Positions 38,982-54,036 of a stretch of DNA of 64,000 nt are shown here, piece by piece. This stretch comes from Warburgia ugandensis (taxonomy: Eukaryota; Streptophyta; Magnoliopsida; Canellales; Canellaceae). The translations under genes were made by a program, and so were the position numbers. The stretch lies in NCBI GenBank assembly GCA_035236585.1, contig CP141139.1:21220990-21284989 (forward strand). Reading direction: 5' to 3'. The notes below the pieces were generated by a model that made no database searches, was not told the origin of the DNA, and saw nothing but the letters and a program-made list of their open reading frames with translations. The stretch's first letter is position 1; each line of letters opens with the position of its first letter.

Positions 38982-41346
38982 TTTAGGTAATAGACCATAT
39001 GGTCTGTCTTGATTTTTCCCTAAGAGAGGGGTGGGGTGCCAATATCAAAATGGCACCCCCTTTACAAGTAATAATTTTTACTTTTTCTTTAATTCATTAT
39101 TTAAAATTTTAACCTTTTGTAATTTGTTTTAAATAAATGATTGTGTTCCCTACATGATAGTGAGTGCATGGCCCACTTGGGTTCTTTAAATTTTGCGTTG
39201 GTCTTACATGGTAAAATTACAAAAATACCCTTTAAAGTACCCAAACATTGTGCCAAGGATCACGTAATGGTTTCAAAAGATTAGACATTGCTCTCAAAAA
39301 CATCATCTGACATTTTTCCTATGAACTTCCAAGGACATTTATTGTTTCAATCACGTGCCATGGGATTTCACATCATTTAATCGGCCCATACATTGTGCCT
39401 AGCATCATTCAACTTCCAAGGGCATATTGTCTTGACACTGTGACTTGGGCATTTAAGTTGCCTGAACATAGGGTCAAGGCTCATCCAACAACTAGAAAAG
39501 AGTAGACATTATGTTATGGAACATCTCGAGACTCGAAGTGAATTGACTTTGTGCATAGGATCTTCCAAGGACATGTATTGTTTTGACAATGTGCCTTGGG
39601 ACTTCTGATCATTTAAATTACCTGCACATTATGCCAAGGAGCACCCAACTTCTTAAAAAGCAATGTGGTTGGGAACGTCCAGGCACTCGAAGTGATTTGA
39701 CATTGTGTCTTGAGGACTTCTACGAACATGTTAGACATGATGTTTGAAAACATCCTAGGCCTCAAAGTAATTTGACTTTGTGCCTAGGGACTTAAAGGGC
39801 ATGTAATGTTTTGACATTGTCCCATGCTACTTCTCAGGTCATAATGTGCTAGTACATTGTACCAAAGATCATCCAATAGCTTTAAAAATTTTGCTGTTGT
39901 GTTTGGACATTCCAGGACTTTCGAAGTGATTTTATTTTGTTGTGCCTAAGGACTTCGATGGACATGTAATGTTTTGACATGGCACCATGGGTCTTCGCAG
40001 TGCTTCAGTTGCTCAAACAATGAGCCAAAAGCATCATCCAATAGCTTGAAAATTTAAGAAGATGTGTTTGGTAACATACCAGGACTCTTGAAGTGATTTG
40101 ACTTTGTGCCTAAGGACTTCGTTGGACATGTTAATGTTTTGACATTGCGCCATGGTTTGGCCTAGACATTGTGCCCAACACTTAAAGGGTCCAACATTGT
40201 GCAACAGGATCATCAAATGGCTTGAAATGTTTAGATGATGTGTTGGGAGACTTGAAGTGATTTGAGTTTGTGCCTGGGACTTTCAAAGACATGTAATGTA
40301 TTTGAACATGCTTGGACACTGTGCCAAGGATTATACAATAGTTTGAAAAGTTTAACCGTTGTGTTCGAGAACATTCTTACATTTGGAGTGAGTTGAATTA
40401 GTGCCGAAGGATTTCCATGGACATGTAATGTTCTTGTAATTTTCCTTTGAGCTTCCCAAGTGTAACACATGTGCTCTGAGAGCGTGCCAAGGATCATGAG
40501 CTTGAATAATTAGGAAGTTTTGTTTGGGAACTTTCCAGAACACTAATTGATTTGACTCCGTGCTTAAGTATGCATTGTTTTGACATTGTGCTTTGTGAGT
40601 TTTGAAGTGCTTAAAGTGCTCAAACAATGAGCCAAAAGGATCATCCAATGGCTTCAAAAGTTAAGAGGATGTGTTTGGTAACATCCCAGGACTCTTGAAG
40701 TGATTTGACTTTGTGCCTAAGGACTTCGTTGGACATGTTAATATTTTGACATTGTGCCATGGTTTGGTCCAGACATTGTGCCCAGCACTTAAAGGGTCCA
40801 ACGTTGTGCTAAAAGGATCATCAAATGGCTTGAAAGGTTTAGATGATCTGTTTGGGAAAATCCCAGGACTCGAAGTGTTTTGAGTTTGTGCCTGGGGACT
40901 TTAAGGGACATATAATGTATTTGACAATGTATCTTGGACTTCCCACCATTTAAGTTGCCCTGACATTGTGCCAAGGATCATCCAATAGCTTGAAATGAAT
41001 ATTCGGGAACATCCTAGGACTCCAAGTGATTTGACTCTGTGTTTACGAACTTCGAAGGACATATGTGTTGTTTAGACAATGTGCCTTGAGTCTTCGTGTC
41101 ATATAAACTGCTTACACATTGTGCCAAGGACCATCAAGTTTCTTAACAAGTTGGACATTGCGTTTGGGAACATCCCATTACCCAAATTGATTTTACTTTG
41201 TGCCTAGGGTACTTCCATGGACATGTTATCTTGTATCAGTTTTGCCTTGTTGTACCATTTAAGTTGTGTCTAGGAACATCCAAGGACATGTATTTATGTG
41301 ATAGTATGCCTTGGGCTTAACAACATTTAAATTGCAGACATTGTGC
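38185..41346 (-). repeat. Block B unit R3 (3162 bp)
   Basis: Complete. (TC)14 at 38949-38976. Six bases (tcagac) are missing at 39660-39661. The gcaacagg variant near 40201 and gctaaaagg near 40808 replace the usual gcaaaaagg. Confidence 0.95.
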
Positions 41347-42106
41347 CAAAACTTCTTAAAAAGTTTAGGCACAGTATTTGGGAACATCCCATTACTTGTA
41401 GTTATTTTACTTTATGCCTGGGGTACTTCCATGGACATGTGATCCTCCATAAGAAAAACAATAAGAAGAAAAGAAAAAGCTTTGTAAGGACATCAATCTA
41501 CTGTGAGGCAGGTAGATCTGATCGTCTGAGTTTTAGATTATTTGAAAATTTCGTAAACATGAATTTGAATCTGGTTTTAATGGATGAATGAATGTATTGT
41601 GCTTAAAAGAATAGTTATTCTGACAAGCGTCACCAGGACGCACTGCCCAATTGCATCCTTATGTGTCCTAGGATTCGAGATGCACCCATGTGTGTAACAA
41701 TGCATAACAGTGCTCAAAAGTGCCTAATAGTAAAATTTGATCGGACAGTCACCGTAGAACGGCAGACGTCATTTTTCGACATTAATTTTACCAACCAAAT
41801 GATGTTGGAATTTGTCTATTTTTGAACCATTTTTCTCCCCTTGAGATTGTGAACAAGATGAACAGCTTAGATTTTTAAAATTCATTTTCTATAGACCGTC
41901 CATCACCGTACATTCTTCTCGTTGTTATTTGCAAATTTACCTACGCAATTGACATCTGATCAAAAATATTTTTCATGGATTTGATCTTGTTACCTCTTTG
42001 GAGATAACGAATGGCTTGGATCTTTGTTGCAAGGTATCGCACTCTCCAAATCAACTCCTCTCCCTTTCTTCCTCTTCCTTCTTCATCTTCTTCTCTTTCT
42101 TCATCG

Positions 42107-42147
<41 letters not shown>

Positions 42148-44517
42148 TTTAGGTAATAGACCATATGGTCTGTCTTGATTTTTCCCTAAGAGAGGGGTGG
42201 GGTGCCAATATCAAAATGGCACCCCCTTTACAAGTAATAATTTTTACTTTTTCTTTAATTCATTATTTAAAATTTTAACCTTTTGTAATTTGTTTTAAAT
42301 AAATGATTGTGTTCCCTACATGATAGTGAGTGCATGGCCCACTTGGGTTCTTTAAATTTTGCGTTGGTCTTACATGGTAAAATTACAAAAATACCCTTTA
42401 AAGTACCCAAACATTGTGCCAAGGATCACGTAATGGTTTCAAAAGATTAGACATTGCTCTCAAAAACATCATCTGACATTTTTCCTATGAACTTCCAAGG
42501 ACATTTATTGTTTCAATCACGTGCCATGGGATTTCACATCATTTAATCGGCCCATACATTGTGCCTAGCATCATTCAACTTCCAAGGGCATATTGTCTTG
42601 ACACTGTGACTTGGGCATTTAAGTTGCCTGAACATAGGGTCAAGGCTCATCCAACAACTAGAAAAGAGTAGACATTATGTTATGGAACATCTCGAGACTC
42701 GAAGTGAATTGACTTTGTGCATAGGATCTTCCAAGGACATGTATTGTTTTGACAATGTGCCTTGGGACTTCTGATCATTTAAATTACCTGCACATTATGC
42801 CAAGGAGCACCCAACTTCTTAAAAGCTCAGACAATGTGGTTGGGAACGTCCAGGCACTCGAAGTGATTTGACATTGTGTCTTGAGGACTTCTACGAACAT
42901 GTTAGACATGATGTTTGAAAACATCCTAGGCCTCAAAGTAATTTGACTTTGTGCCTAGGGACTTAAAGGGCATGTAATGTTTTGACATTGTCCCATGCTA
43001 CTTCTCAGGTCATAATGTGCTAGTACATTGTACCAAAGATCATCCAATAGCTTTAAAAATTTTGCTGTTGTGTTTGGACATTCCAGGACTTTCGAAGTGA
43101 TTTTATTTTGTTGTGCCTAAGGACTTCGATGGACATGTAATGTTTTGACATGGCACCATGGGTCTTCGCAGTGCTTCAGTTGCTCAAACAATGAGCCAAA
43201 AGCATCATCCAATAGCTTGAAAATTTAAGAAGATGTGTTTGGTAACATACCAGGACTCTTGAAGTGATTTGACTTTGTGCCTAAGGACTTCGTTGGACAT
43301 GTTAATGTTTTGACATTGCGCCATGGTTTGGCCTAGACATTGTGCCCAACACTTAAAGGGTCCAACATTGTGCAAAAGGATCATCAAATGGCTTGAAATG
43401 TTTAGATGATGTGTTGGGAGACTTGAAGTGATTTGAGTTTGTGCCTAGGGACTTTCAAAGACATGTAATGTATTTGAACATGCTTGGACACTGTGCCAAG
43501 GATTATACAATAGTTTGAAAAGTTTAACCGTTGTGTTCGAGAACATTCTTACATTTGGAGTGAGTTGAATTAGTGCCGAAGGATTTCCATGGACATGTAA
43601 TGTTCTTGTAATTTTCCTTTGAGCTTCCCAAGTGTAACACATGTGCTCGAGAGCGTGCCAAGGATCATGAGCTTGAATAATTAGGAAGTTTTGTTTGGGA
43701 ACTTTCCAGAACACTAATTGATTTGACTCCGTGCTTAAGTATGCATTGTTTTGACATTGTGCTTTGTGAGTTTTGAAGTGCTTAAAGTGCTCAAACAATG
43801 AGCCAAAAGGATCATCCAATGGCTTCAAAAGTTAAGAGGATGTGTTTGGTAACATCCCAGGACTCTTGAAGTGATTTGACTTTGTGCCTAAGGACTTCGT
43901 TGGACATGTTAATATTTTGACATTGTGCCATGGTTTGGTCCAGACATTGTGCCCAGCACTTAAAGGGTCCAACGTTGTGCAAAGAGGATCATCAAATGGC
44001 TTGAAAGGTTTAGATGATCTGTTTGGGAAAATCCCAGGACTCGAAGTGTTTTGAGTTTGTGCCTGGGGACTTTAAGGGACATATAATGTATTTGACAATG
44101 TATCTTGGACTTCCCACCATTTAAGTTGCCCGGACATTGTGCCAAGGATCATCCAATAGCTTGAAATGAATATTCGGGAACATCCTAGGACTCCAAGTGA
44201 TTTGACTCTGTGTTTACGAACTTCGAAGGACATATGTGTTGTTTAGACAATGTGCCTTGAGTCTTCGTGTCATATAAACTGCTTACACATTGTGCCAAGG
44301 ACCATCAAGTTTCTTAACAAGTTGGACATTGCGTTTGGGAACATCCCATTACCCAAATTGATTTTACTTTGTGCCTAGGGTACTTCCATGGACATGTTAT
44401 CTTGTATCAGTTTTGCCTTGTTGTACCATTTAAGTTGTGTCTAGGAACATCCAAGGACATGTATTTATGTGATAGTATGCCTTGGGCTTAACAACATTTA
44501 AATTGCAGACATTGTGC
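41347..44517 (-). repeat. Block B unit R4 (3171 bp)
   Basis: Complete. (TC)16 at 42111-42142. It has ggcacagta near 41369, gcctaggga near 43443 and gcaaagagg near 43979, each at a site that also varies in other copies. Confidence 0.95.
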
Positions 44518-45279
44518 CAAAACTTCTTAAAAAGTTTAGGCACCTTGTATTTGGGAACATCCCATTACTTGTAGTTATTTTACTTTATGCCTGGGGTACT
44601 TCCATGGACATGTGATCCTCCATAAGAAAAACAATAAGAAGAAAAGAAAAAGCTTTGTAAGGACATCAATCTACGGTGAGGCAGGTAGATCTGATCGTCT
44701 GAGTTTTAGATTATTTGAAAATTTCGTAAACATGAATTTGAATCTGGTTTTAATGGATGAATGAATGTATTGTGCTTAAAAGAATAGTTATTCTGACAAG
44801 CGTCACCAGGACGCACTGCCCAATTGCATCCTTATGTGTCCTAGGATTCGAGATGCACCCATGTGTGTAACAATGCATAACAGTGCTCAAAAGTGCCTAA
44901 TAGTAAAATTTGATCGGACGATCCGTAGAGAACGGCAGACGTCATTTTTCGACATTAATTTTACCAACCAAATGATGTTGGAATTTGTCTATTTTTGAAC
45001 CATTTTTCTCCCCTTGAGATTGTGAACAAGATGAACAGCTTAGATTTTTAAAATTCATTTTCTATAGACCGTCCATCACCGTACATTCTTCTCGTTGTTA
45101 TTTGCAAATTTACCTACGCAATTGACATCTGATCAAAAATATTTTTCATGGATTTGATCTTGTTACCTCTTTGGAGATAACGAATGGCTTGGATCTTTGT
45201 TGCAAGGTATCGCACTCTCCAAATCAACTCCTCTCCCTTTCTTCCTCTTCCTTCTTCATCTTCTTCTCTTTCTTCATCG

Positions 45280-45326
<47 letters not shown>

Positions 45327-47697
45327 TTTAGGTAATAGACCATATGGTCTGTCTTGATTTTTCCCTAAGAGAGGGGTGGGGTGCCAATATCAAAATGGCA
45401 CCCCCTTTACAAGTAATAATTTTTACTTTTTCTTTAATTCATTATTTAAAATTTTAACCTTTTGTAATTTGTTTTAAATAAATGATTGTGTTCCCTACAT
45501 GATAGTGAGTGCATGGCCCACTTGGGTTCTTTAAATTTTGCGTTGGTCTTACATGGTAAAATTACAAAAATACCCTTTAAAGTACCCAAACATTGTGCCA
45601 AGGATCACGTAATGGTTTCAAAAGATTAGACATTGCTCTCAAAAACATCATCTGACATTTTTCCTATGAACTTCCAAGGACATTTATTGTTTCAATCACG
45701 TGCCATGGGATTTCACATCATTTAATCGGCCCATACATTGTGCCTAGCATCATTCAACTTCCAAGGGCATATTGTCTTGACACCGTGACTTGGGCATTTA
45801 AGTTGCCTGAACATAGGGTCAAGGCTCATCCAACAACTAGAAAAGAGTAGACATTATGTTATGGAACATCTCGAGACTCGAAGTGAATTGACTTTGTGCA
45901 TAGGATCTTCCAAGGACATGTATTGTTTTGACAATGTGCCTTGGGACTTCTGATCATTTAAATTACCTGCACATTATGCCAAGGAGCACCCAACTTCTTA
46001 AAAAGCTCGGACAATGTGGTTGGGAACGTCCAGGCACTCGAAGTGATTTGACATTGTGTCTTGAGGACTTCTACGAACATGTTAGACATGATGTTTGAAA
46101 ACATCCTAGGCCTCAAAGTAATTTGACTTTGTGCCTAGGGACTTAAAGGGCATGTAATGTTTTGACATTGTCCCATGCTACTTCTCAGGTCATAATGTGC
46201 TAGTACATTGTACCAAAGATCATCCAATAGCTTTAAAAATTTTGCTGTTGTGTTTGGACATTCCAGGACTTTCGAAGTGATTTTATTTTGTTGTGCCTAA
46301 GGACTTCGATGGACATGTAATGTTTTGACATGGCACCATGGGTCTTCGCAGTGCTTCAGTTGCTCAAACAATGAGCCAAAAGCATCATCCAATAGCTTGA
46401 AAATTTAAGAAGATGTGTTTGGTAACATACCAGGACTCTTGAAGTGATTTGACTTTGTGCCTAAGGACTTCGTTGGACATGTTAATGTTTTGACATTGCG
46501 CCATGGTTTGGCCTAGACATTGTGCCCAACACTTAAAGGGTCCAACATTGTGCAACAGGATCATCAAATGGCTTGAAATGTTTAGATGATGTGTTGGGAG
46601 ACTTGAAGTGATTTGAGTTTGTGCCTGGGACTTTCAAAGACATGTAATGTATTTGAACATGCTTGGACACTGTGCCAAGGATTATACAATAGTTTGAAAA
46701 GTTTAACCGTTGTGTTCGAGAACATTCTTACATTTGGAGTGAGTTGAATTAGTGCCGAAGGATTTCCATGGACATGTAATGTTCTTGTAATTTTCCTTTG
46801 AGCTTCCCAAGTGTAACACATGTGCTCTGAGAGCGTGCCAAGGATCATGAGCTTGAATAATTAGGAAGTTTTGTTTGGGAACTTTCCAGAACACTAATTG
46901 ATTTGACTCCGTGCTTAAGTATGCATTGTTTTGACATTGTGCTTTGTGAGTTTTGAAGTGCTTAAAGTGCTCAAACAATGAGCCAAAAGGATCATCCAAT
47001 GGCTTCAAAAGTTAAGAGGATGTGTTTGGTAACATCCCAGGACTCTTGAAGTGATTTGACTTTGTGCCTAAGGACTTCGTTGGACATGTTAATATTTTGA
47101 CATTGTGCCATGGTTTGGTCCAGACATTGTGCCCAGCACTTAAAGGGTCCAACGTTGTGCAAATGGCATCATCAAATGGCTTGAAAGGTTTAGATGATCT
47201 GTTTGGGAAAATCCCAGGACTCGAAGTGTTTTGAGTTTGTGCCTGGGGACTTTAAGGGACATATAATGTATTTGACAATGTATCTTGGACTTCCCACCAT
47301 TTAAGTTGCCCAGACATTGTGCCAAGGATCATCCAATAGCTTGAAATGAATATTCGGGAACATCCTAGGACTCCAAGTGATTTGACTCTGTCTTTACGAA
47401 CTTCGAAGGACATATGTGTTGTTTAGACAATGTGCCTTGAGTCTTCGTGTCATATAAACTGCTTACACATTGTGCCAAGGACCATCAAGTTTCTTAACAA
47501 GTTGGACATTGCGTTTGGGAACATCCCATTACCCAAATTGATTTTACTTTGTGCCTAGGGTACTTCCATGGACATGTTATCTTGTATCAGTTTTGCCTTG
47601 TTGTACCATTTAAGTTGTGTCTAGGAACATCCAAGGACATGTATTTATGTGATAGTATGCCTTGGGCTTAACAACATTTAAATTGCAGACATTGTGC
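44518..47697 (-). repeat. Block B unit R5 (3180 bp)
   Basis: Complete and the longest ordinary unit. (TC)19 at 45284-45321. It has ggcaccttgta near 44540, a disturbed cgatccgtagag near 44920, and gtctttacg at 47390. This last is the block A state, while the other ordinary block B copies have gtgtttacg. Confidence 0.95.
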
Positions 47698-48454
47698 CAA
47701 AACTTCTTAAAAAGTTTAGGCACTGTATTTGGGAACATCCCATTACTTGTAGTTATTTTACTTTATGCCTGGGGTACTTCCATGGACATGTGATCCTCCA
47801 TAAGAAAAACAATAAGAAGAAAAGAAAAAGCTTTGTAAGGACATCAATCTACAGTGAGGCAGGTAGATCTGATCGTCTGAGTTTTAGATTATTTGAAAAT
47901 TTCGTAAACATGAATTTGAATCTGGTTTTAATGGATGAATGAATGTATTGTGCTTAAAAGAATAGTTATTCTGACAAGCGTCACCAGGACGCACTGCCCA
48001 ATTGCATCCTTATGTGTCCTAGGATTCGAGATGCACCCATGTGTGTAACAATGCATAACAGTGCTCAAAAGTGCCTAATAGTAAAATTTGATCGGACAGT
48101 CACCGTAGAACGGCAGACGTCATTTTTCGACATTAATTTTACCAACCAAATGATGTTGGAATTTGTCTATTTTTGAACCATTTTTCTCCCCTTGAGATTG
48201 TGAACAAGATGAACAGCTTAGATTTTTAAAATTCATTTTCTATAGACCGTCCATCACCGTACATTCTTCTCGTTGTTATTTGCAAATTTACCTACGCAAT
48301 TGACATCTGATCAAAAATATTTTTCATGGATTTGATCTTGTTACCTCTTTGGAGATAACGAATGGCTTGGATCTTTGTTGCAAGGTATCGCACTCTCCAA
48401 ATCAACTCCTCTCCCTTTCTTCCTCTTCCTTCTTCATCTTCTTCTCTTTCTTCA

Positions 48455-48495
<41 letters not shown>

Positions 48496-50867
48496 TTTAG
48501 GTAATAGACCATATGGTCTGTCTTGATTTTTCCCTAAGAGAGGGGTGGGGTGCCAATATCAAAATGGCACCCCCTTTACAAGTAATAATTTTTACTTTTT
48601 CTTTAATTCATTATTTAAAATTTTAACCTTTTGTAATTTGTTTTAAATAAATGATTGTGTTCCCTACATGATAGTGAGTGCATGGCCCACTTGGGTTCTT
48701 TAAATTTTGCGTTGGTCTTACATGGTAAAATTACAAAAATACCCTTTAAAGTACCCAAACATTGTGCCAAGGATCACGTAATGGTTTCAAAAGATTAGAC
48801 ATTGCTCTCAAAAACATCATCTGACATTTTTCCTATGAACTTCCAAGGACATTTATTGTTTCAATCACGTGCCATGGGATTTCACATCATTTAATCGGCC
48901 CATACATTGTGCCTAGCATCATTCAACTTCCAAGGGCATATTGTCTTGACACGTGACTTGGGCATTTAAGTTGCCTGAACATAGGGTCAAGGCTCATCCA
49001 ACAACTAGAAAAGAGTAGACATTATGTTATGGAACATCTCGAGACTCGAAGTGAATTGACTTTGTGCATAGGATCTTCCAAGGACATGTATTGTTTTGAC
49101 AATGTGCCTTGGGACTTCTGATCATTTAAATTACCTGCACATTATGCCAAGGAGCACCCAAATTCTTAAAGAGCTTAGACAATGTGGTTGGGAACGTCCA
49201 AGCACTCGAAGTGATTTGACATTGTGTCTTGAGGACTTCTACGAACATGTTAGACATGATGTTTGAAAACATCCTAGGCCTCAAAGTAATTTGACTTTGT
49301 GCCTAGGGACTTAAAGGGCATGTAATGTTTTGACATTGTCCCATGCTACTTCTCAGGTCATAATGTGCTAGTACATTGTACCAAAGATCATCCAATAGCT
49401 TTAAAAATTTTGCTGTTGTGTTTGGACATTCCAGGTCTTTGCAAGTGATTTTATTTTGTTGTGCCTAAGGACTTCGATGGACATGTAATGTTTTGACATG
49501 GCACCATGGGTCTTCGCAGTGCTTCAGTTGCTCAAACAATGAGCCAAAAGCATCATCCAATAGCTTGAAAATTTAAGAAGATGTGTTTGGTAACATACCA
49601 GGACTCTTGAAGTGATTTGACTTTGTGCCTAAGGACTTCGTTGGACATGTTAATGTTTTGACATTGCGCCATGGTTTGGCCTAGACATTGTGCCCAACAC
49701 TTAAAGGGTCCAACATTGTGCAAAAAGGATCATCAAATGGCTTGAAATGTTTAGATGATGTGTTGGGAGACTTGAAGTGATTTGAGTTTGTGCACAGGGA
49801 CTTTCAAAGACATGTAATGTATTTGAACATGCTTGGACACTGTGCCAAGGATTATACAATAGTTTGAAAAGTTTAACCGTTGTGTTCGAGAACATTCTTA
49901 CATTTGGAGTGAGTTGAATTAGTGCCGAAGGATTTCCATGGACATGTAATGTTCTTGTAATTTTCCTTTGAGCTTCCCAAGTGTAACACATGTGCTCTGA
50001 GAGCGTGCCAAGGATCATGAGCTTGAATAATTAGGAAGTTTTGTTTGGGAACTTTCCAGAACACTAATTGATTTGACTCCGTGCTTAAGTATGCATTGTT
50101 TTGACATTGTGCTTTGTGAGTTTTGAAGTGCTTAAAGTGCTCAAACAATGAGCCAAAAGGATCATCCAATGGCTTCAAAAGTTAAGAGGATGTGTTTGGT
50201 AACATCCCAGGACTCTTGAAGTGATTTGACTTTGTGCCTAAGGACTTCGTTGGACATGTTAATATTTTGACATTGTGCCATGGTTTGGTCCAGACATTGT
50301 GCCCAGCACTTAAAGGGTCCAACGTTGTGCAAAAAGGATCATCAAATGGCTTGAAAGGTTTAGATGATCTGTTTGGGAAAATCCCAGGACTCGAAGTGTT
50401 TTGAGTTTGTGCCTGGGGACTTTAAGGGACATATAATGTATTTGACAATGTATCTTGGACTTCCCACCATTTAAGTTGCCCGGACATTGTGCCAAGGATC
50501 ATCCAATAGCTTGAAATGAATATTCGGGAACATCCTAGGACTCCAAGTGATTTGACTCTGTGTTTACGAACTTCGAAGGACATATGTGTTGTTTAGACAA
50601 TGTGCCTTGAGTCTTCGTGTCATATAAACTGCTTACACATTGTGCCAAGGACCATCAAGTTTCTTAACAAGTTGGACATTGCGTTTGGGAACATCCCATT
50701 ACCCAAATTGATTTTACTTTGTGCCTAGGGTACTTCCATGGACATGTTATCTTGTATCAGTTTTGCCTTGTTGTACCATTTAAGTTGTGTCTAGGAACAT
50801 CCAAGGACATGTATTTATGTGATAGTATGCCTTGGGCTTAACAACATTTAAATTGCAGACATTGTGC
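47698..50867 (-). repeat. Block B unit R6 (3170 bp)
   Basis: Complete. (TC)16 at 48459-48490, directly after catcgg because the usual att spacer is lost. It reads ccaggtctttgcaag near 49432 where others read ccaggactttcgaag, and gtccaagcac near 49197. Confidence 0.95.
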
Positions 50868-51627
50868 CAAAACTTCTTAAAAAGTTTAGGCACTGTATTT
50901 GGGAACATCCCATTACTTGTAGTTATTTTACTTTATGCCTGGGGTACTTCCATGGACATGTGATCCTCCATAAGAAAAACAATAAGAAGAAAAGAAAAAG
51001 CTTTGTAAGGACATCAATCTACAGTGAGGCAGGTAGATCTGATCGTCTGAGTTTTAGATTATTTGAAAATTTCGTAAACATGAATTTGAATCTGGTTTTA
51101 ATGGATGAATGAATGTATTGTGCTTAAAAGAATAGTTATTCTGACAAGCGTCACCATGACGCACTGCCCAATTGCATCCTTATGTGTCCTAGGATTCGAG
51201 ATGCACCCATGTGTGTAACAATGCATAACAGTGCTCAAAAGTGCCTAATAGTAAAATTTGATCGGACAGTCACCGTAGAGAACGGCAGACGTCATTTTTC
51301 GACATTAATTTTACCAACCAAATGATGTTGGAATTTGTCTATTTTTGAACCATTTTTCTCCCCTTGAGATTGTGAACAAGATGAACAGCTTAGATTTTTA
51401 AAATTCATTTTCTATAGACCGTCCATCACCGTACATTCTTCTCGTTGTTATTTGCAAATTTACCTACGCAATTGACATCTGATCAAAAATATTTTTCATG
51501 GATTTGATCTTGTTACCTCTTTGGAGATAACGAATGGCTTGGATCTTTGTTGCAAGGTATCGCACTCTCCAAATCAACTCCTCTCCCTTTCTTCCTCTTC
51601 CTTCTTCATCTTCTTCTCTTTCTTCAT

Positions 51628-51664
<37 letters not shown>

Positions 51665-54036
51665 TTTAGGTAATAGACCATATGGTCTGTCTTGATTTTT
51701 CCCTAAGAGAGGGGTGGGGTGCCAATATCAAAATGGCACCCCCTTTACAAGTAATAATTTTTACTTTTTCTTTAATTCATTATTTAAAATTTTAACCTTT
51801 TGTAATTTGTTTTAAATAAATGATTGTGTTCCCTACATGATAGTGAGTGCATGGCCCACTTGGGTTCTTTAAATTTTGCGTTGGTCTTACATGGTAAAAT
51901 TACAAAAATACCCTTTAAAGTACCCAAACATTGTGCCAAGGATCACGTAATGGTTTCAAAAGATTAGACATTGCTCTCAAAAACATCATCTGACATTTTT
52001 CCTATGAACTTCCAAGGACATTTATTGTTTCAATCACGTGCCATGGGATTTCACATCATTTAATCGGCCCATACATTGTGCCTAGCATCATTCAACTTCC
52101 AAGGGCATATTGTCTTGACACTGTGACTTGGGCATTTAAGTTGCCTGAACATAGGGTCAAGGCTCATCCAACAACTAGAAAAGAGTAGACATTATGTTAT
52201 GGAACATCTCGAGACTCGAAGTGAATTGACTTTGTGCATAGGATCTTCCAAGGACATGTATTGTTTTGACAATGTGCCTTGGGACTTCTGATCATTTAAA
52301 TTACCTGCACATTATGCCAAGGAGCACCCAACTTCTTAAAAGGCTCAGACAATGTGGTTGGGAACGTCCTGGCACTCGAAGTGATTTGACATTGTGTCTT
52401 GAGGACTTCTACGAACATGTTAGACATGATGTTTGAAAACATCCTAGGCCTCAAAGTAATTTGACTTTGTGCCTAGGGACTTAAAGGGCATGTAATGTTT
52501 TGACATTGTCCCATGCTACTTCTCAGGTCATAATGTGCTAGTACATTGTACCAAAGATCATCCAATAGCTTTAAAAATTTTGCTGTTGTGTTTGGACATT
52601 CCAGGACTTTCGAAGTGATTTTATTTTGTTGTGCCTAAGGACTTCGATGGACATGTAATGTTTTGACATGGCACCATGGGTCTTCGCAGTGCTTCAGTTG
52701 CTCAAACAATGAGCCAAAAGCATCATCCAATAGCTTGAAAATTTAAGAAGATGTGTTTGGTAACATACCAGGACTCTTGAAGTGATTTGACTTTGTGCCT
52801 AAGGACTTCGTTGGACATGTTAATGTTTTGACATTGCGCCATGGTTTGGCCTAGACATTGTGCCCAACACTTAAAGGGTCCAACATTGTGCAAAAGGATC
52901 ATCAAATGGCTTGAAATGTTTAGATGATGTGTTGGGAGACTTGAAGTGATTTGAGTTTGTGCACAGGGACTTTCAAAGACATGTAATGTATTTGAACATG
53001 CTTGGACACTGTGCCAAGGATTATACAATAGTTTGAAAAGTTTAACCGTTGTGTTCGAGAACATTCTTACATTTGGAGTGAGTTGAATTAGTGCCGAAGG
53101 ATTTCCATGGACATGTAATGTTCTTGTAATTTTCCTTTGAGCTTCCCAAGTGTAACACATGTGCTCTGAGAGCGTGCCAAGGATCATGAGCTTGAATAAT
53201 TAGGAAGTTTTGTTTGGGAACTTTCCAGAACACTAATTGATTTGACTCCGTGCTTAAGTATGCATTGTTTTGACATTGTGCTTTGTGAGTTTTGAAGTGC
53301 TTAAAGTGCTCAAACAATGAGCCAAAAGGATCATCCAATGGCTTCAAAAGTTAAGAGGATGTGTTTGGTAACATCCCAGGACTCTTGAAGTGATTTGACT
53401 TTGTGCCTAAGGACTTCGTTGGACATGTTAATATTTTGACATTGTGCCATGGTTTGGTCCAGACATTGTGCCCAGCACTTAAAGGGTCCAACGTTGTGCA
53501 AAAAGGATCATCAAATGGCTTGAAAGGTTTAGATGATCTGTTTGGGAAAATCCCAGGACTCGAAGTGTTTTGAGTTTGTGCCTGGGGACTTTAAGGGACA
53601 TATAATGTATTTGACAATGTATCTTGGACTTCCCACCATTTAAGTTGCCCAGACATTGTGCCAAGGATCATCCAATAGCTTGAAATGAATATTCGGGAAC
53701 ATCCTAGGACTCCAAGTGATTTGACTCTGTGTTTACGAACTTCGAAGGACATATGTGTTGTTTAGACAATGTGCCTTGAGTCTTCGTGTCATATAAACTG
53801 CTTACACATTGTGCCAAGGACCATCAAGTTTCTTAACAAGTTGGACATTGCGTTTGGGAACATCCCATTACCCAAATTGATTTTACTTTGTGCCTAGGGT
53901 ACTTCCATGGACATGTTATCTTGTATCAGTTTTGCCTTGTTGTACCATTTAAGTTGTGTCTAGGAACATCCAAGGACATGTATTTATGTGATAGTATGCC
54001 TTGGGCTTAACAACATTTAAATTGTAGACATTGTGC
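50868..54036 (-). repeat. Block B unit R7 (3169 bp)
   Basis: Complete. (TC)14 at 51632-51659. It has caccatgacgc near 51155, gtcctggcac near 52367 and, at its end, attgtagacattg for attgcagacattg. Confidence 0.95.
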
